Assembly: GCA_030066015.1 (NCBI GenBank)
Contig: JASJCL010000032.1
Coordinates: 1 to 64,000 of the forward strand
Direction: 5' to 3'
Source of the DNA: Desulfosarcinaceae bacterium
GTDB taxonomy: Bacteria; Desulfobacterota; Desulfobacteria; Desulfobacterales; Desulfosarcinaceae
DNA length: 64,000 bases
A program made the translations under genes and the position numbers. The notes below the pieces were generated by a model, which was given only the letters and a program-made list of their open reading frames with translations, did not search any database and was not told the origin of the DNA. Positions 25,546 to 33,962 of the stretch are shown one piece after another (the stretch's first letter is position 1; each line of letters opens with the position of its first letter).

Positions 25546-26823
25546 ATGACGCTCTATCTGAAAGATCCCACCTTTCTCGATTGGCAGACGCTGGCAATGA
25601 CCCGTTCCCACCTGGCCGTTGAAACGGGTGCCGACGGCGCTCTGTCCGTTGTTGAGGCCATACCGGCGGCCGACCAGCTGGATCCCGCCGACCGGATCCT
25701 GGACTGCGCCGGCAAGCTGGTGACCAAAGCCTTCGGCTGCGGGCACCATCACATCTACTCCACTTTGGCGCGGGGCATGCCGGCCCCGGCGCAAACCCCC
25801 ACCAATTTCAGCGAGATTCTGTCCTACATCTGGTGGCATATCGACAAGCGTCTCGACCTGGAGATGATCGAAGCGAGCGCCTTGGCCGCGGCGATCCACT
25901 GCGCCAAGAACGGGGTCACCTTCGTCATCGACCACCACGCCTCGCCTTTCGCCATCGCGGGCTGCCTGACCACGATTGCCGAGGCCTTCGAGCGGGTGGG
26001 CATCGGCCATCTGCTCTGCTACGAGATCTCCGACCGGGACGGCGAAGGGCCACGGGAGGCGGGCTTGTCCGAAACCGACGCCTACCTGGCCGCCGGCAAC
26101 CCGGGGCACGTGGGGTTGCACGCCTCCTTCACCGTGGGAGACGAACTGCTGGCCAGGGCCGTCGACCTGGCCGACCGGCACGCCACCGGCCTCCATCTCC
26201 ATGTGGCCGAAGATATGGCCGACCAGTTGGACGCGGCCGAAAAGTACGGCCGGCGGGTGATCGAGCGCTTTGCCGCCGCCGGCGTCCTCAGCCTGCCCAA
26301 ATCGATTTTGGCGCACTGCATCCATCTCTCCGCCAACGAACGCGACCTTCTCGCCAATTCCGCCCTATGGGTGGTCCAGAACGTCGAGAGCAACCAGAAC
26401 AACAATGTGGGGGTGACCGGTTATGCCGGTCTGAGCGACCGCACCATGCTGGGAACGGACGGCATGCACTCGGACATGCTGCGCAGCGCCAAGGCCGCCT
26501 TCCTGTCGGGCCAGGCCACCGAGGGGATAAGCTTCGACACCCTTTATCGGCGGTTCCGCAATGTCCACCGCTACCTGGAGGCGTTCGGTGCGGGCGGTGA
26601 CGGCGAAAACAACCTGGTGGTCCTAGATTACGACACCCCGACCGAAGTGACGGCCGACAACTTTCTGGGCCATTTTATCTACGGCATCGACGCCCGCCAC
26701 GTGGAGAGCGTCATCGCCCAGGGACGTCTCATTGTCGAACAGCGGCGGGTCACCCAAGTGGATGAGGCCGAGGCCCTCGCGTTTGCCCGGGAGATGGGGC
26801 GGCGGTTGTGGGAGAAGTTGTAG
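25546..26823 (+). CDS. ssnA: SsnA-type aminohydrolase
   Basis: This 425-residue amidohydrolase-fold enzyme has the metal-binding HHH stretch at residues 67-69 (His67 and His69 in the HxH positions), LHLHVAED, an AHCIHLS strand and LGTDGMHSDM with the catalytic aspartate. NVESNQNNNVGV and the IWWHIDKRLD segment match the SsnA family from selenium-linked and purine-degradation clusters. It follows the hydroxylase by four bases and is the last gene of the ygeY-arcC-ygeW-xdh-ssnA operon. The reaction is probably a purine-ring deamination or hydrolysis; the substrate is inferred. Confidence 0.88.
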   Translation: MTLYLKDPTFLDWQTLAMTRSHLAVETGADGALSVVEAIPAADQLDPADRILDCAGKLVTKAFGCGHHHIYSTLARGMPAPAQTPTNFSEILSYIWWHIDKRLDLEMIEASALAAAIHCAKNGVTFVIDHHASPFAIAGCLTTIAEAFERVGIGHLLCYEISDRDGEGPREAGLSETDAYLAAGNPGHVGLHASFTVGDELLARAVDLADRHATGLHLHVAEDMADQLDAAEKYGRRVIERFAAAGVLSLPKSILAHCIHLSANERDLLANSALWVVQNVESNQNNNVGVTGYAGLSDRTMLGTDGMHSDMLRSAKAAFLSGQATEGISFDTLYRRFRNVHRYLEAFGAGGDGENNLVVLDYDTPTEVTADNFLGHFIYGIDARHVESVIAQGRLIVEQRRVTQVDEAEALAFAREMGRRLWEKL

Positions 26824-26962
26824 GTGCAGTTTTTCTTGAACGCGCTCGCTGGCGTTCCGCCCGAGCGGATGCAAGCCGCCAGTCGTTGCGTGGTCGCATC
26901 GGATCAATCTGCGCCGTTGCCGATTTGACGAAGCGACGCTTTACGGCCTTCACCGGCCCCCT

Positions 26963-28633
26963 CTATTGCAGATCCCGCCACAAATTTCGCTGCGGCGGTT
27001 CCAGCAACGACAGATAGGTGTCCGGCTCTCCGGACATGGCGGCGGCCACCACCGACGCGTAGCGCTGTCGGCGCGCTTGGCCAAGCTCGGCCGAGAAGCG
27101 GCAGCCGTTCTCCCAATCGATGAGATAGGGGGCCGGGCGCAGGCGCCGGGGATCGAGATTGAGATCGGCGCAGAAGAGGCGGGCCAGATGGGCGGCCTTG
27201 GTTCCCCGGCCCGTCATGCGGCCGAAGTCGATTCCCCGCGACCTGAGAATGTGGTCCATGATCCCTTCGTCCAGGGTGGCCAGCATGGCGGTGGGGGTGG
27301 TGTAAGGGCTGCGATAGCCGCTGCGGGAAACTTCCAGGCTGAGAACCGAATACCCTTCGCGGAAGTTGGTGTAGTTGACCACCGTATGGCGACCGGCGGT
27401 GACACGGTCCCGGTGGCCGCGCATCTCTGCCAGGCTTGGATAGAAGACCGGCCGGGTCAATTCGATCCCACCGCGCGCCGCCAGGGCTTGGTAGGTGAGC
27501 CCGTAGCTGCCGGTGGGGCTCCAGACGGTCCAAGTGGCGGGCGCTTCGGCCTCGATGCCGTCGAATTGGGCCCCAATCTGATTTGGGGTGTACCAGAAAC
27601 CCTGGACCCATGGGCGCACGATCCTGTCGGTGCGGCGCTGGATGTTGGCCATGCTGCGGGCCATGATTTCGCGCGGATAGTCGCCCGGGGTCTTTTTGCC
27701 CAGAAAACCGCGCGGAAAGTGAGAGGGGTAGAGCATGGGGCAGATCACGTCCAGGTGGGGCGCCATCGCTTCGAGAATCTGCCCGACCCCGAAGTCATCC
27801 GTTTTCCAGGCGGTGAGGCCGAAGATGTCGGCCGAAAGGGTGACGCCGGTGGGCTTCAGCGCGGCGTAGGCCTTTTCAAGGAAGCGGCCGATGCAGGCCG
27901 CTCGCGTCAGACCGGGCTGTATGAGGGGATAGCGGATCATGGCCAGTTCACCATCGCTGGGAAAGCGCACATAGTCGAACTGGACCTCGTCAAATCCCAA
28001 TCCGGCCAGTTCGCTGGCCAGGGTGATATAGTAGTCCCACACCCGCTCATCGTAGGGATTGGCCCAGAAGAGGCCATTTTTGTCCTGCCAACTCTCCAGC
28101 GTCTCCACATGGATGAGTCCCATGGCCGGATGGTGGGCCACCAGGCCATGGTCGGCGAAAAGGTCCAGCTTGGCGATGGTCCAGATGCCCTTGGCCTTGA
28201 GGCGCTTGACGGTATGGATCAAATGACGTGTCTGACGATCGCTGCCGTTGGCGTTGGCCAGGGCGGCGGCAGATCGCCAGCGCAGGCGGCCAAAGGGGTC
28301 TTTCACATGCATGACGACGCCGTTGACGGGCAGCTGATCGGCGTGGTGGAGCAGATCCGCGATGCGGCGGTCGGTCAGGGCCGAAGGGGGCAGATAGATG
28401 GCGCGGATCATCGCGGCGCTTGCCGGTTCGGCTGGGGTGGCTGCGGCGCGCCGATCGGCGGCACCGATGTGGGTCGCCATTGGGCCGGGGAGGGGGCGCA
28501 CCTGTCGGAATACCTCTGGGTGGAGTGGACCGTCCAGCGGCGCGGCGTGGGCCGACGCGGCGACGAGGATGGCGAACAGCGGCAGCAGAAGTACTTCCAG
28601 CCAGCGGTGACGGGCAGGTGACGATGATTGCAC
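26963..28633 (-). CDS. Secreted DUF4015 putative glycoside-hydrolase-like protein
   Basis: The start is taken as GTG at 28633, which follows a GGGAGG ribosome site; a longer frame from a TTG has none. The 556-residue protein has a signal peptide (about residues 11-31) and then a TIM-barrel-like DUF4015 domain (about 75-390) with GVVMHVKDPFGRL, WANPYDERVWDYYITLASELAGLGFDEVQFDYVRFPSDG and DVICPMLYPSHFPRG. The acidic FDEVQFDYVRFP strand is the best active-site candidate. A further roughly 160 residues at the C-terminus contain no domain I recognise. The substrate is unknown. Confidence 0.8.
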   Translation of the reverse strand: MQSSSPARHRWLEVLLLPLFAILVAASAHAAPLDGPLHPEVFRQVRPLPGPMATHIGAADRRAAATPAEPASAAMIRAIYLPPSALTDRRIADLLHHADQLPVNGVVMHVKDPFGRLRWRSAAALANANGSDRQTRHLIHTVKRLKAKGIWTIAKLDLFADHGLVAHHPAMGLIHVETLESWQDKNGLFWANPYDERVWDYYITLASELAGLGFDEVQFDYVRFPSDGELAMIRYPLIQPGLTRAACIGRFLEKAYAALKPTGVTLSADIFGLTAWKTDDFGVGQILEAMAPHLDVICPMLYPSHFPRGFLGKKTPGDYPREIMARSMANIQRRTDRIVRPWVQGFWYTPNQIGAQFDGIEAEAPATWTVWSPTGSYGLTYQALAARGGIELTRPVFYPSLAEMRGHRDRVTAGRHTVVNYTNFREGYSVLSLEVSRSGYRSPYTTPTAMLATLDEGIMDHILRSRGIDFGRMTGRGTKAAHLARLFCADLNLDPRRLRPAPYLIDWENGCRFSAELGQARRQRYASVVAAAMSGEPDTYLSLLEPPQRNLWRDLQ

Positions 28634-28996
28634 GGTGGGGTTTCCTCCCAATAAGAGATTCGGTCCGCTCAAGTAACGTACTGGTCAAGAGGAGCGTCGG
28701 GCGAGGGGCTGACGTCCGAGGGGCGTCAGCATCGGCAAAGGCCCGTTGGGCGTTTGCACGGCAACCATCATACAGGCGTTTGGATTATCAGCCGCCTGAT
28801 GGGGGGTTGCAGGTGCGGGGGGATCGCCAGAGTGCTGTGTGAAGAGAGTATCGGTCGGGCGAAAGGGGACTTAAGAGGACGGGAGAAAAAGAGCGCCACC
28901 CCTGACCCAGCATTGAACCCTGCGCAGCGGCGGTACCGGCATGGCCGCTTGGTCAGGATGGGGCGCACGGCGCAGGTGGGAAGACGGTGGTGGGGA
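28634..28996. other. Intergenic region without a recognisable gene
   Basis: This stretch lies between the DUF4015 gene and mntP, both on the minus strand. It should contain the promoter of the DUF4015 gene. I found no RNA motif, repeat or convincing short gene in it; the frames that cross it have no ribosome site or family resemblance. Confidence 0.5.
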
Positions 28997-29578
28997 TCAG
29001 GTGACCGCGGCGAAGACGCCGTGTTCGACGAGGATGTTGATGCCGATGGCGATGAGCACCACTGCGCCGACCACTTCGGCGTAGCGGCGCAGTCGCCCGA
29101 TGCTGCCGATGGTCTTGCCCAGGTATAACCCGGTGAGGGTGAACAGGCAGGCCACCACGCCGATGATCAACGCCGGTGTCCAGATGGTGACCTGGATCAT
29201 GCTGAGGCTCAGACCCACGGCCAGTGCGTCGATGCTGGTGGCCACCGAGAGCATCACCATGGTCATGCCCCGCGTGGGGTCTTTGAGCTCGCACTCCTCC
29301 GCTTCGCTGCCGAGGGCTTCACGCAGCATGCCCCCGGCCACAAATGAGAGCAGGCCGAAGGCGATCCAGTGATCATAGGCCTCGATGGCCTGGCGCACCG
29401 TCAGGCCGGCCGCCCAGCCGATGATGGGCATCAGGGCTTGGAAGAGGCCGAAGTGCCAGCCCAGGCGGAAGTACTGCCGGAAGCTGACGCAGCGAAGGGT
29501 GACACCGGTGGCCACTGCCACGGCAAAGGCATCCATGGCGAGAGCGACGGCGATGGCGCTGATATTGAGGAGTTGCAC
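28997..29578 (-). CDS. mntP: Manganese efflux pump MntP
   Basis: MntP exports Mn2+ across the inner membrane. I take GTG at 29578 as start because it has an AAAGG ribosome site and gives a 193-residue protein close to the E. coli length of 188; an upstream GTG at 29611 has no ribosome site. Six hydrophobic segments are visible. The acidic motif AMDAFAVAVATGV near the N-terminus and SVATSIDALAVGLS in the second half form the inverted-repeat metal site. No yybP-ykoY manganese riboswitch was seen upstream. Confidence 0.93.
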   Translation of the reverse strand: MQLLNISAIAVALAMDAFAVAVATGVTLRCVSFRQYFRLGWHFGLFQALMPIIGWAAGLTVRQAIEAYDHWIAFGLLSFVAGGMLREALGSEAEECELKDPTRGMTMVMLSVATSIDALAVGLSLSMIQVTIWTPALIIGVVACLFTLTGLYLGKTIGSIGRLRRYAEVVGAVVLIAIGINILVEHGVFAAVT

Positions 29579-29743
29579 TGGTGGAGAGCCTTTCGCATCC
29601 GGTGAGGTCACGTTCGTTAATGATGGGGCGCCGCCGTTGGGCTGTCAAGCCACTTGCCATCGCCACCGGACGGGCCTAGCTTGTGCCAGCGGTCCACACC
29701 CGGCATCATCCCGCCCAACACCAATTCGACGAAGGAGGTCACC

Positions 29744-30016
29744 ATGCGCGATCAATGGGAAGAACGTCTGGCCTGTGCCATCCGTTGCGGCCGTTGCGAG
29801 GCGAAAATGAAGCAGCGCGACCAGCGGATTCTCTCGGTGTACGATCATCAGCCCATCTGCCAGAGCTGTAAAAAGGCCGAGGAGCAGCGCGCGGATTACG
29901 CCGAAGTGGCCAAGCAGACCATCGGCGCCTGCATGGCGGAAACCGAACTGCTCTACAGCGACCCGGGCGGCTACTGCTACCATCACTTTTATCCCTACGA
30001 CTGCACCAAGTCCTGA
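29744..30016 (+). CDS. Small zinc-ribbon-like protein
   Basis: A 90-residue protein with an excellent AGGAGGT ribosome site before ATG 29744. It has two CxxC pairs, RCGRC at about residues 14-18 and ICQSC at about residues 38-42, spaced as in a zinc ribbon. The tail is rich in Tyr and His (GGYCYHHFYPYDC). I do not recognise a characterised family. It is divergent from mntP and convergent with tonB, ten bases apart. Metal binding is inferred from the Cys pairs. Confidence 0.7.
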   Translation: MRDQWEERLACAIRCGRCEAKMKQRDQRILSVYDHQPICQSCKKAEEQRADYAEVAKQTIGACMAETELLYSDPGGYCYHHFYPYDCTKS

Positions 30017-30025
30017 TCTCCCGCT

Positions 30026-30823
30026 TCAGCGCTGCAGTTCAAAACGAATGGGCACCTCCACCCACATGGCCACGGGCGTGTCTCCCCGTCTGCCGGAGGC
30101 GAACCGCCAACCGCGCACGGCCTCCAGGGCGGCCTGGTCCAGGGTTTTGAAACCGCTGGAGCTTTGCACCTTCAGATCAGCCACCTTACCGGCGGGCGTC
30201 ACATGGACCGCCAGGAGGACGGTGCCCTGGTGGCCCCGGCGCCTGGCCGAGCGGGGATAGCGGGGGGGCGGGTTGTCGGCATAGAGGGGGGTGGCCTCCA
30301 CCAGCGGTGCCGCTCGGGGCGGCCCGGGATCCACCACGGCGGCGACACTTTCCGCCGGCGGCGGCGCTGTCTCGTCGGTGGCCGTTTCCACCGTCGCTGC
30401 TGAAGGATGCCGTGCAGGGGCCGCCGCCGGAGGTGTGGCCGTGGTCTGCGCGGGCGCCGGCGGCGGGGTCACCGGCGGGGATGGCGTCGCGGGCGGCTTG
30501 GGTGGCGGCATGGGCCGGTGTGCCTGCGGCACCGCCGACCGCACCTTGCGGGTCGCGTCGGGCGGTTTCAGCGGCGGCGCTGTTTTGGGCCGTGTCTTGG
30601 GGGTGGGTTTGGCTGGCGTGGGCGCTTCCTGCGCCTGGTTTGGAACCGGCTTGGCCGGCGGCTGCACCTCTGGCGCCGCCGGTACGAAGTGGGCCAGATT
30701 GAGATTCACCGGCCGCTGGGCGGCTCTGAGGCGCGGCGGAGCGGCGCTCTCCAGGGGGTGAAGCAGAAAAAAGAGCCCGTGACAGGCCAGGGCGAGCACG
30801 GCGGCCGGCGCCAGACGATTCAT
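30026..30823 (-). CDS. tonB: TonB energy-transducing protein
   Basis: This 265-residue protein has an uncleaved N-terminal membrane helix (about residues 5-20), a long Pro/Ala/Lys-rich periplasm-spanning linker (about 50-165) and a C-terminal TonB domain with YPRSARRRGHQGTVLLAVHVTPAGKVADLKVQSSSGFKTLDQAALEAVRGWRF. The start at 30823 overlaps the exbD stop in an ATGA junction. TonB couples the inner-membrane proton gradient to outer-membrane receptors; here its partner is very likely the BtuB-like receptor further up the same strand. Confidence 0.93.
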   Translation of the reverse strand: MNRLAPAAVLALACHGLFFLLHPLESAAPPRLRAAQRPVNLNLAHFVPAAPEVQPPAKPVPNQAQEAPTPAKPTPKTRPKTAPPLKPPDATRKVRSAVPQAHRPMPPPKPPATPSPPVTPPPAPAQTTATPPAAAPARHPSAATVETATDETAPPPAESVAAVVDPGPPRAAPLVEATPLYADNPPPRYPRSARRRGHQGTVLLAVHVTPAGKVADLKVQSSSGFKTLDQAALEAVRGWRFASGRRGDTPVAMWVEVPIRFELQR

Positions 30824-31251
30824 GGCTGCCCGCCGTTCTCCGGGCTGACCGCCTGCAGCGAGATGCGCGTCGGGCCGGCCAAGCGAATCTGATCCAGGAC
30901 CTCGAAAATCTGCTGATAGGTGACACTGCGGTCGGCGAAGAGCAGCACGCCCATCGCCGCCGCCGGTTTGCCCTCCTGCATCGCCTGTCTCGTGATGCGC
31001 TCCTGCAGGGCCGCCAACGAGACCGGCGATTTGTCGAGGAAGAGCCCGCCGTCGGCTTGGACGGTGACGCTGAGCGTGAGCTGTTTGTCGATTTCGGCCG
31101 CCGATGAGGCGGGCAGATCCACCGGCATGCCGCGGTGCACGGCCATGGAGAGCATGGCGTAGATGAAGAAGACCAGCAGCAGGAAGACAATGTCGATCAG
31201 GGGCAGGATTTCGATCCGCGCCTGGGGGGATGTGGGGCGGCGAATCCTCAT
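30820..31251 (-). CDS. exbD: Biopolymer transport protein ExbD
   Basis: ExbD is the peptidoglycan- and proton-path subunit of the TonB motor. The 143-residue protein has a single N-terminal transmembrane helix with the essential aspartate in ILPLIDIVFLLLVFFIY, followed by a periplasmic domain ending in a VTYQQIFEVLDQIRLAG segment. Its ATG overlaps the exbB stop and its own stop overlaps the tonB start, so exbB-exbD-tonB form a tightly coupled unit. Confidence 0.94.
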   Translation of the reverse strand: MRIRRPTSPQARIEILPLIDIVFLLLVFFIYAMLSMAVHRGMPVDLPASSAAEIDKQLTLSVTVQADGGLFLDKSPVSLAALQERITRQAMQEGKPAAAMGVLLFADRSVTYQQIFEVLDQIRLAGPTRISLQAVSPENGGQP

Positions 31252-31904
31252 GACCGGGCCTGCCCAGTGGACGGGGTGGCGGTGTCCGGCTCGGCACACT
31301 CCGGTGACGACAGCTTCTCGTAGACAATCTCCAGGCTGGTGGCGTATTTCTCGATGGCCAGGGTCGCCTCCTCCACCCGGCTGTTGAAGTAGTTGTAGGG
31401 AAAGACCGTGAGAATGGCGATCCCCAGCCCGGAGGCGGTGGTGATGAGGGCCTGGGCGATGCCGCCGGTGACCAGCTCGGGGTGTTCGATCCCGGCAGCC
31501 CCCAACATCTCGAAGCTGGAGATGATGCCCAGGACGGTCCCGAAGATGCCCAGCAAGGGCGCCACGGTGATCATCGTGTCCATCACCTTCATGTACTGCC
31601 GCATCTTCTTGACCTCGTCGTTGGCGGCCGACTCCATCGCCTTGGCCATGGAGAACTCGCGATGGAGAATGCCGGTCACCAGGATGCGGATGACGTAGTC
31701 GCGGGTGTGGGTGACCTTGTCCCGCACCGCCTCCCACTGGCCGTTCTGGCTCAGCTCCAAGACTTCGTCCAGCAGGCGCTGATCCCGGTCGTAGCTGATG
31801 CGGGCCCAGAAGAAGAAGCGTTCGATGATGATGGTGAGCACGATCACCGAACACGCCAGGAGGGGGTACATCACCGGCCCGCCATTCTGAAAGATTTGCC
31901 ACAT
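31248..31904 (-). CDS. exbB: MotA/TolQ/ExbB proton channel family protein
   Basis: ExbB forms the proton channel with ExbD. The start at 31904 has an AGGAG ribosome site; a longer frame exists but is unsupported. The 218-residue protein has three hydrophobic helices, at about residues 10-30, 105-130 and 150-170, with the conserved TVAPLLGIFGTVLGIISSF and GGIAQALITTASGLGIAI stretches. It follows the BtuF-CbiZ fusion by 38 bases, linking this motor to the B12 uptake genes. Confidence 0.93.
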   Translation of the reverse strand: MWQIFQNGGPVMYPLLACSVIVLTIIIERFFFWARISYDRDQRLLDEVLELSQNGQWEAVRDKVTHTRDYVIRILVTGILHREFSMAKAMESAANDEVKKMRQYMKVMDTMITVAPLLGIFGTVLGIISSFEMLGAAGIEHPELVTGGIAQALITTASGLGIAILTVFPYNYFNSRVEEATLAIEKYATSLEIVYEKLSSPECAEPDTATPSTGQARS

Positions 31905-31942
31905 CGCTGGAACTCCTCGATCTTCTCGGACCATCCCGTCCG

Positions 31943-33886
31943 TCACATGGATCCCGGCGTCTGCAGTTGGGCCAGGATCCCCGTCACCATCGCATCGAGC
32001 GCCAAATTCAAGGCCGCTGCCGTCGCCCCCAGCGACCCACAGAGGGCGCCGCTGCCGCCGGGCAGCGTTCTGCCGGCGATCTCTTCTGCTACCCGACGAC
32101 ACCAGCCCTCGAAGCCGCTGGAGACGCGGGTCAGCCCGCGGCCGGCGGCATCCTCCAGACTCATGGCGGCGGTGAGCAGGTCCGCGACCGCCGGCCGTCG
32201 AAGCTCCCGGCGGATGGCCGCCTGCAGATCGCGGCGGGAGATGCCCTCGGGAAGGGTGCAGGCCGCCGCCAGTGCCGCGATATCGATCCCTCGTTCGGCC
32301 AGCCGCGCTCCCACTGCGCGGTTGGCGGTGATACCGTTCTGCCCGGCGATGGACCGCCGCACCGCCCGGTAGACGGCCGTGGCGATGAGTTCTCCCATCT
32401 TAGTGTGACCGCCGCTGTTGTCAATACGGGTGGCGGCGGCGCTGTTCTGAACCACGATGAGGTTATCCGTTCCCGTTCCGGTGGCGGCGTGCCGCCGGGG
32501 GCTGTAGCTGCTGCGGACATCCAGATCCCAGAGGGCGGCGGTTTTGGCCTCCGTGGCGGTGACCAGGGCGCGGCTCATGGCCCGTTCGCTGAGCCGCATG
32601 CTGGTGAGCAGCAGGATGTTGATGGTGCCCGGCTCGTAATAGTTGCCCCGGTCGCGGGAGAGGCGCATGGCGTTGCTGCGCACGCCGGCGGTTGCCAGGG
32701 CCACGACCCGCATGTCGCGATAGCGGGCCGTTTCCACTGCCAGGTGCGCCAGGTCGGCACCGGTGAAGAGCAGGCTCGTGGAAGCCGCCGATCGCTCGAT
32801 GGCGGGCAGGACCTGCCGATGGAGGCTGTCCAGGCCCCTGTGGGCGTCCAGCCACCAGCAGGGCGGGGCGGCGTAGTGGTTGCCCACCGTCCGGATGCCT
32901 GTCCGAAAGCCTTCCAGGGTGGAGAGCGTTTTCTGGGGCGATTGGAGATCCACCACCAGTGTCTTGGTCAGGAAGTCGTAGCGATAGTGGTGACAAACGC
33001 GGGCGGCGGTGACCATCTCCAGGTCGATGGGCACCCGCCGGGTGCGAATGATGCGCGTGGGGCGGACCTGGTGGCTCGGGTTCGTATACAACTCAGGATG
33101 GGCCCGCGCCGCCAGGGCGTTGACCATGTAGCCGGCCTCGGGGAGACCATGGTTTAGCAGTCGGGCGGGAAAGAAGTATACCCGCCCGCTGCGGACCGCC
33201 GAAAGCCGATCCCAAGGGGGGGCCTTGAGCGCCGCACGGATCTCGCGCCGAGCTTCGCGCGGAGCGAAGATCAGCTGCGGATCGAAGCGCAGAAGCGCCG
33301 CCGAGCGCTCATGCGGGTTGGCGGGCCAGCGCGCCTCCGCTATGGCCCGCCCGCCCGCGCGGGCAATCAGCTCGGCCTGCCAGGAACCCGCAAGCGGTGT
33401 GAGAACGCCATCCATCAGCGACACCCCCAGCATGGCGAGACGCTGGTCGGGTGCCAGCCGAGCGGTTTTTGTCGCCGCCACCGCCAAGTCGCCGCGGATC
33501 TCCTCTTCCAGCCGATGGGCCTGGTCGCTGCGCCCGGTGATGGCGCCCACGCGCGCGATCCACTTAAGGGCATGCGCCGGCGTCCCCGGCAGCAGGGCGA
33601 TCCGGCGATGGAACGGATTGCGCTCGAGCGACCTGGACGGTGGGGTGCGGGGGTCGTAGAAGAGCAGCACCCCGTCACCGGCCACGATCGGCCGTTCGCC
33701 ACCGAGGGCTTGGAGAATTTCGGTGGCCATGGGGGAATGGGAGACGATCCTCCCGGGCGGCGCCGGGAGGGATATGGGGCGGCCGCTGTCGTCCGTAAAA
33801 CGCATCGGATATGACTGGGCCGCCGCCACGGGGACGGCCCAGAGCAGAAAAAGCAGCCAGAGATGGACGGAGCGATGCAGGCGCAT
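31943..33886 (-). CDS. BtuF-like binding domain fused to adenosylcobinamide amidohydrolase (CbiZ)
   Basis: This 647-residue exported protein has a signal peptide (residues 1-23). Residues 24-270 resemble a BtuF/FecB binding lobe (DDSGRPISLPAPPGRIVSHSP, ALKWIARVGAITGRSDQA), but the stretch between the first lobe strand and that helix seems shorter than in typical BtuF. Residues about 290-515 form a CbiZ domain with ATAGVRSNA, GTINILLLTS, TATEAKTAALWDLDV, HAATGTGTDNLIVV and GGHTKMGELIA. CbiZ cleaves the aminopropanol linkage of cobinamides so the lower ligand can be rebuilt. About 130 further residues have no recognised domain. It lies between the beta-propeller lipoprotein and exbB in the B12 island. 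Confidence 0.85.
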   Translation of the reverse strand: MRLHRSVHLWLLFLLWAVPVAAAQSYPMRFTDDSGRPISLPAPPGRIVSHSPMATEILQALGGERPIVAGDGVLLFYDPRTPPSRSLERNPFHRRIALLPGTPAHALKWIARVGAITGRSDQAHRLEEEIRGDLAVAATKTARLAPDQRLAMLGVSLMDGVLTPLAGSWQAELIARAGGRAIAEARWPANPHERSAALLRFDPQLIFAPREARREIRAALKAPPWDRLSAVRSGRVYFFPARLLNHGLPEAGYMVNALAARAHPELYTNPSHQVRPTRIIRTRRVPIDLEMVTAARVCHHYRYDFLTKTLVVDLQSPQKTLSTLEGFRTGIRTVGNHYAAPPCWWLDAHRGLDSLHRQVLPAIERSAASTSLLFTGADLAHLAVETARYRDMRVVALATAGVRSNAMRLSRDRGNYYEPGTINILLLTSMRLSERAMSRALVTATEAKTAALWDLDVRSSYSPRRHAATGTGTDNLIVVQNSAAATRIDNSGGHTKMGELIATAVYRAVRRSIAGQNGITANRAVGARLAERGIDIAALAAACTLPEGISRRDLQAAIRRELRRPAVADLLTAAMSLEDAAGRGLTRVSSGFEGWCRRVAEEIAGRTLPGGSGALCGSLGATAAALNLALDAMVTGILAQLQTPGSM

Positions 33887-33962
33887 GGCATATCGGTGCC
33901 GACGGCGAACGTTGGCAACGCCATCGCCCGCCGCCGGCCGCTGGGTGTTGCGGGTACCCGTT

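Noticed and set aside
26824-26962. Possible terminator or short gene after ssnA
   Set aside because: No stem with a T-run and no frame with a ribosome site could be defined.
27000-28621. A 551-codon plus-strand frame opposite the DUF4015 gene
   Set aside because: Composition is that of an antisense shadow, and the minus-strand protein has clear family motifs and a signal peptide.
29579-29743. Possible yybP-ykoY manganese riboswitch upstream of mntP
   Set aside because: The characteristic conserved loops are not recognisable in this stretch.
30824-31327. Extension of the tonB frame across exbD and exbB
   Set aside because: Sequence there is a shadow of exbD, which is conserved; TonB has its own membrane helix starting at 30823.
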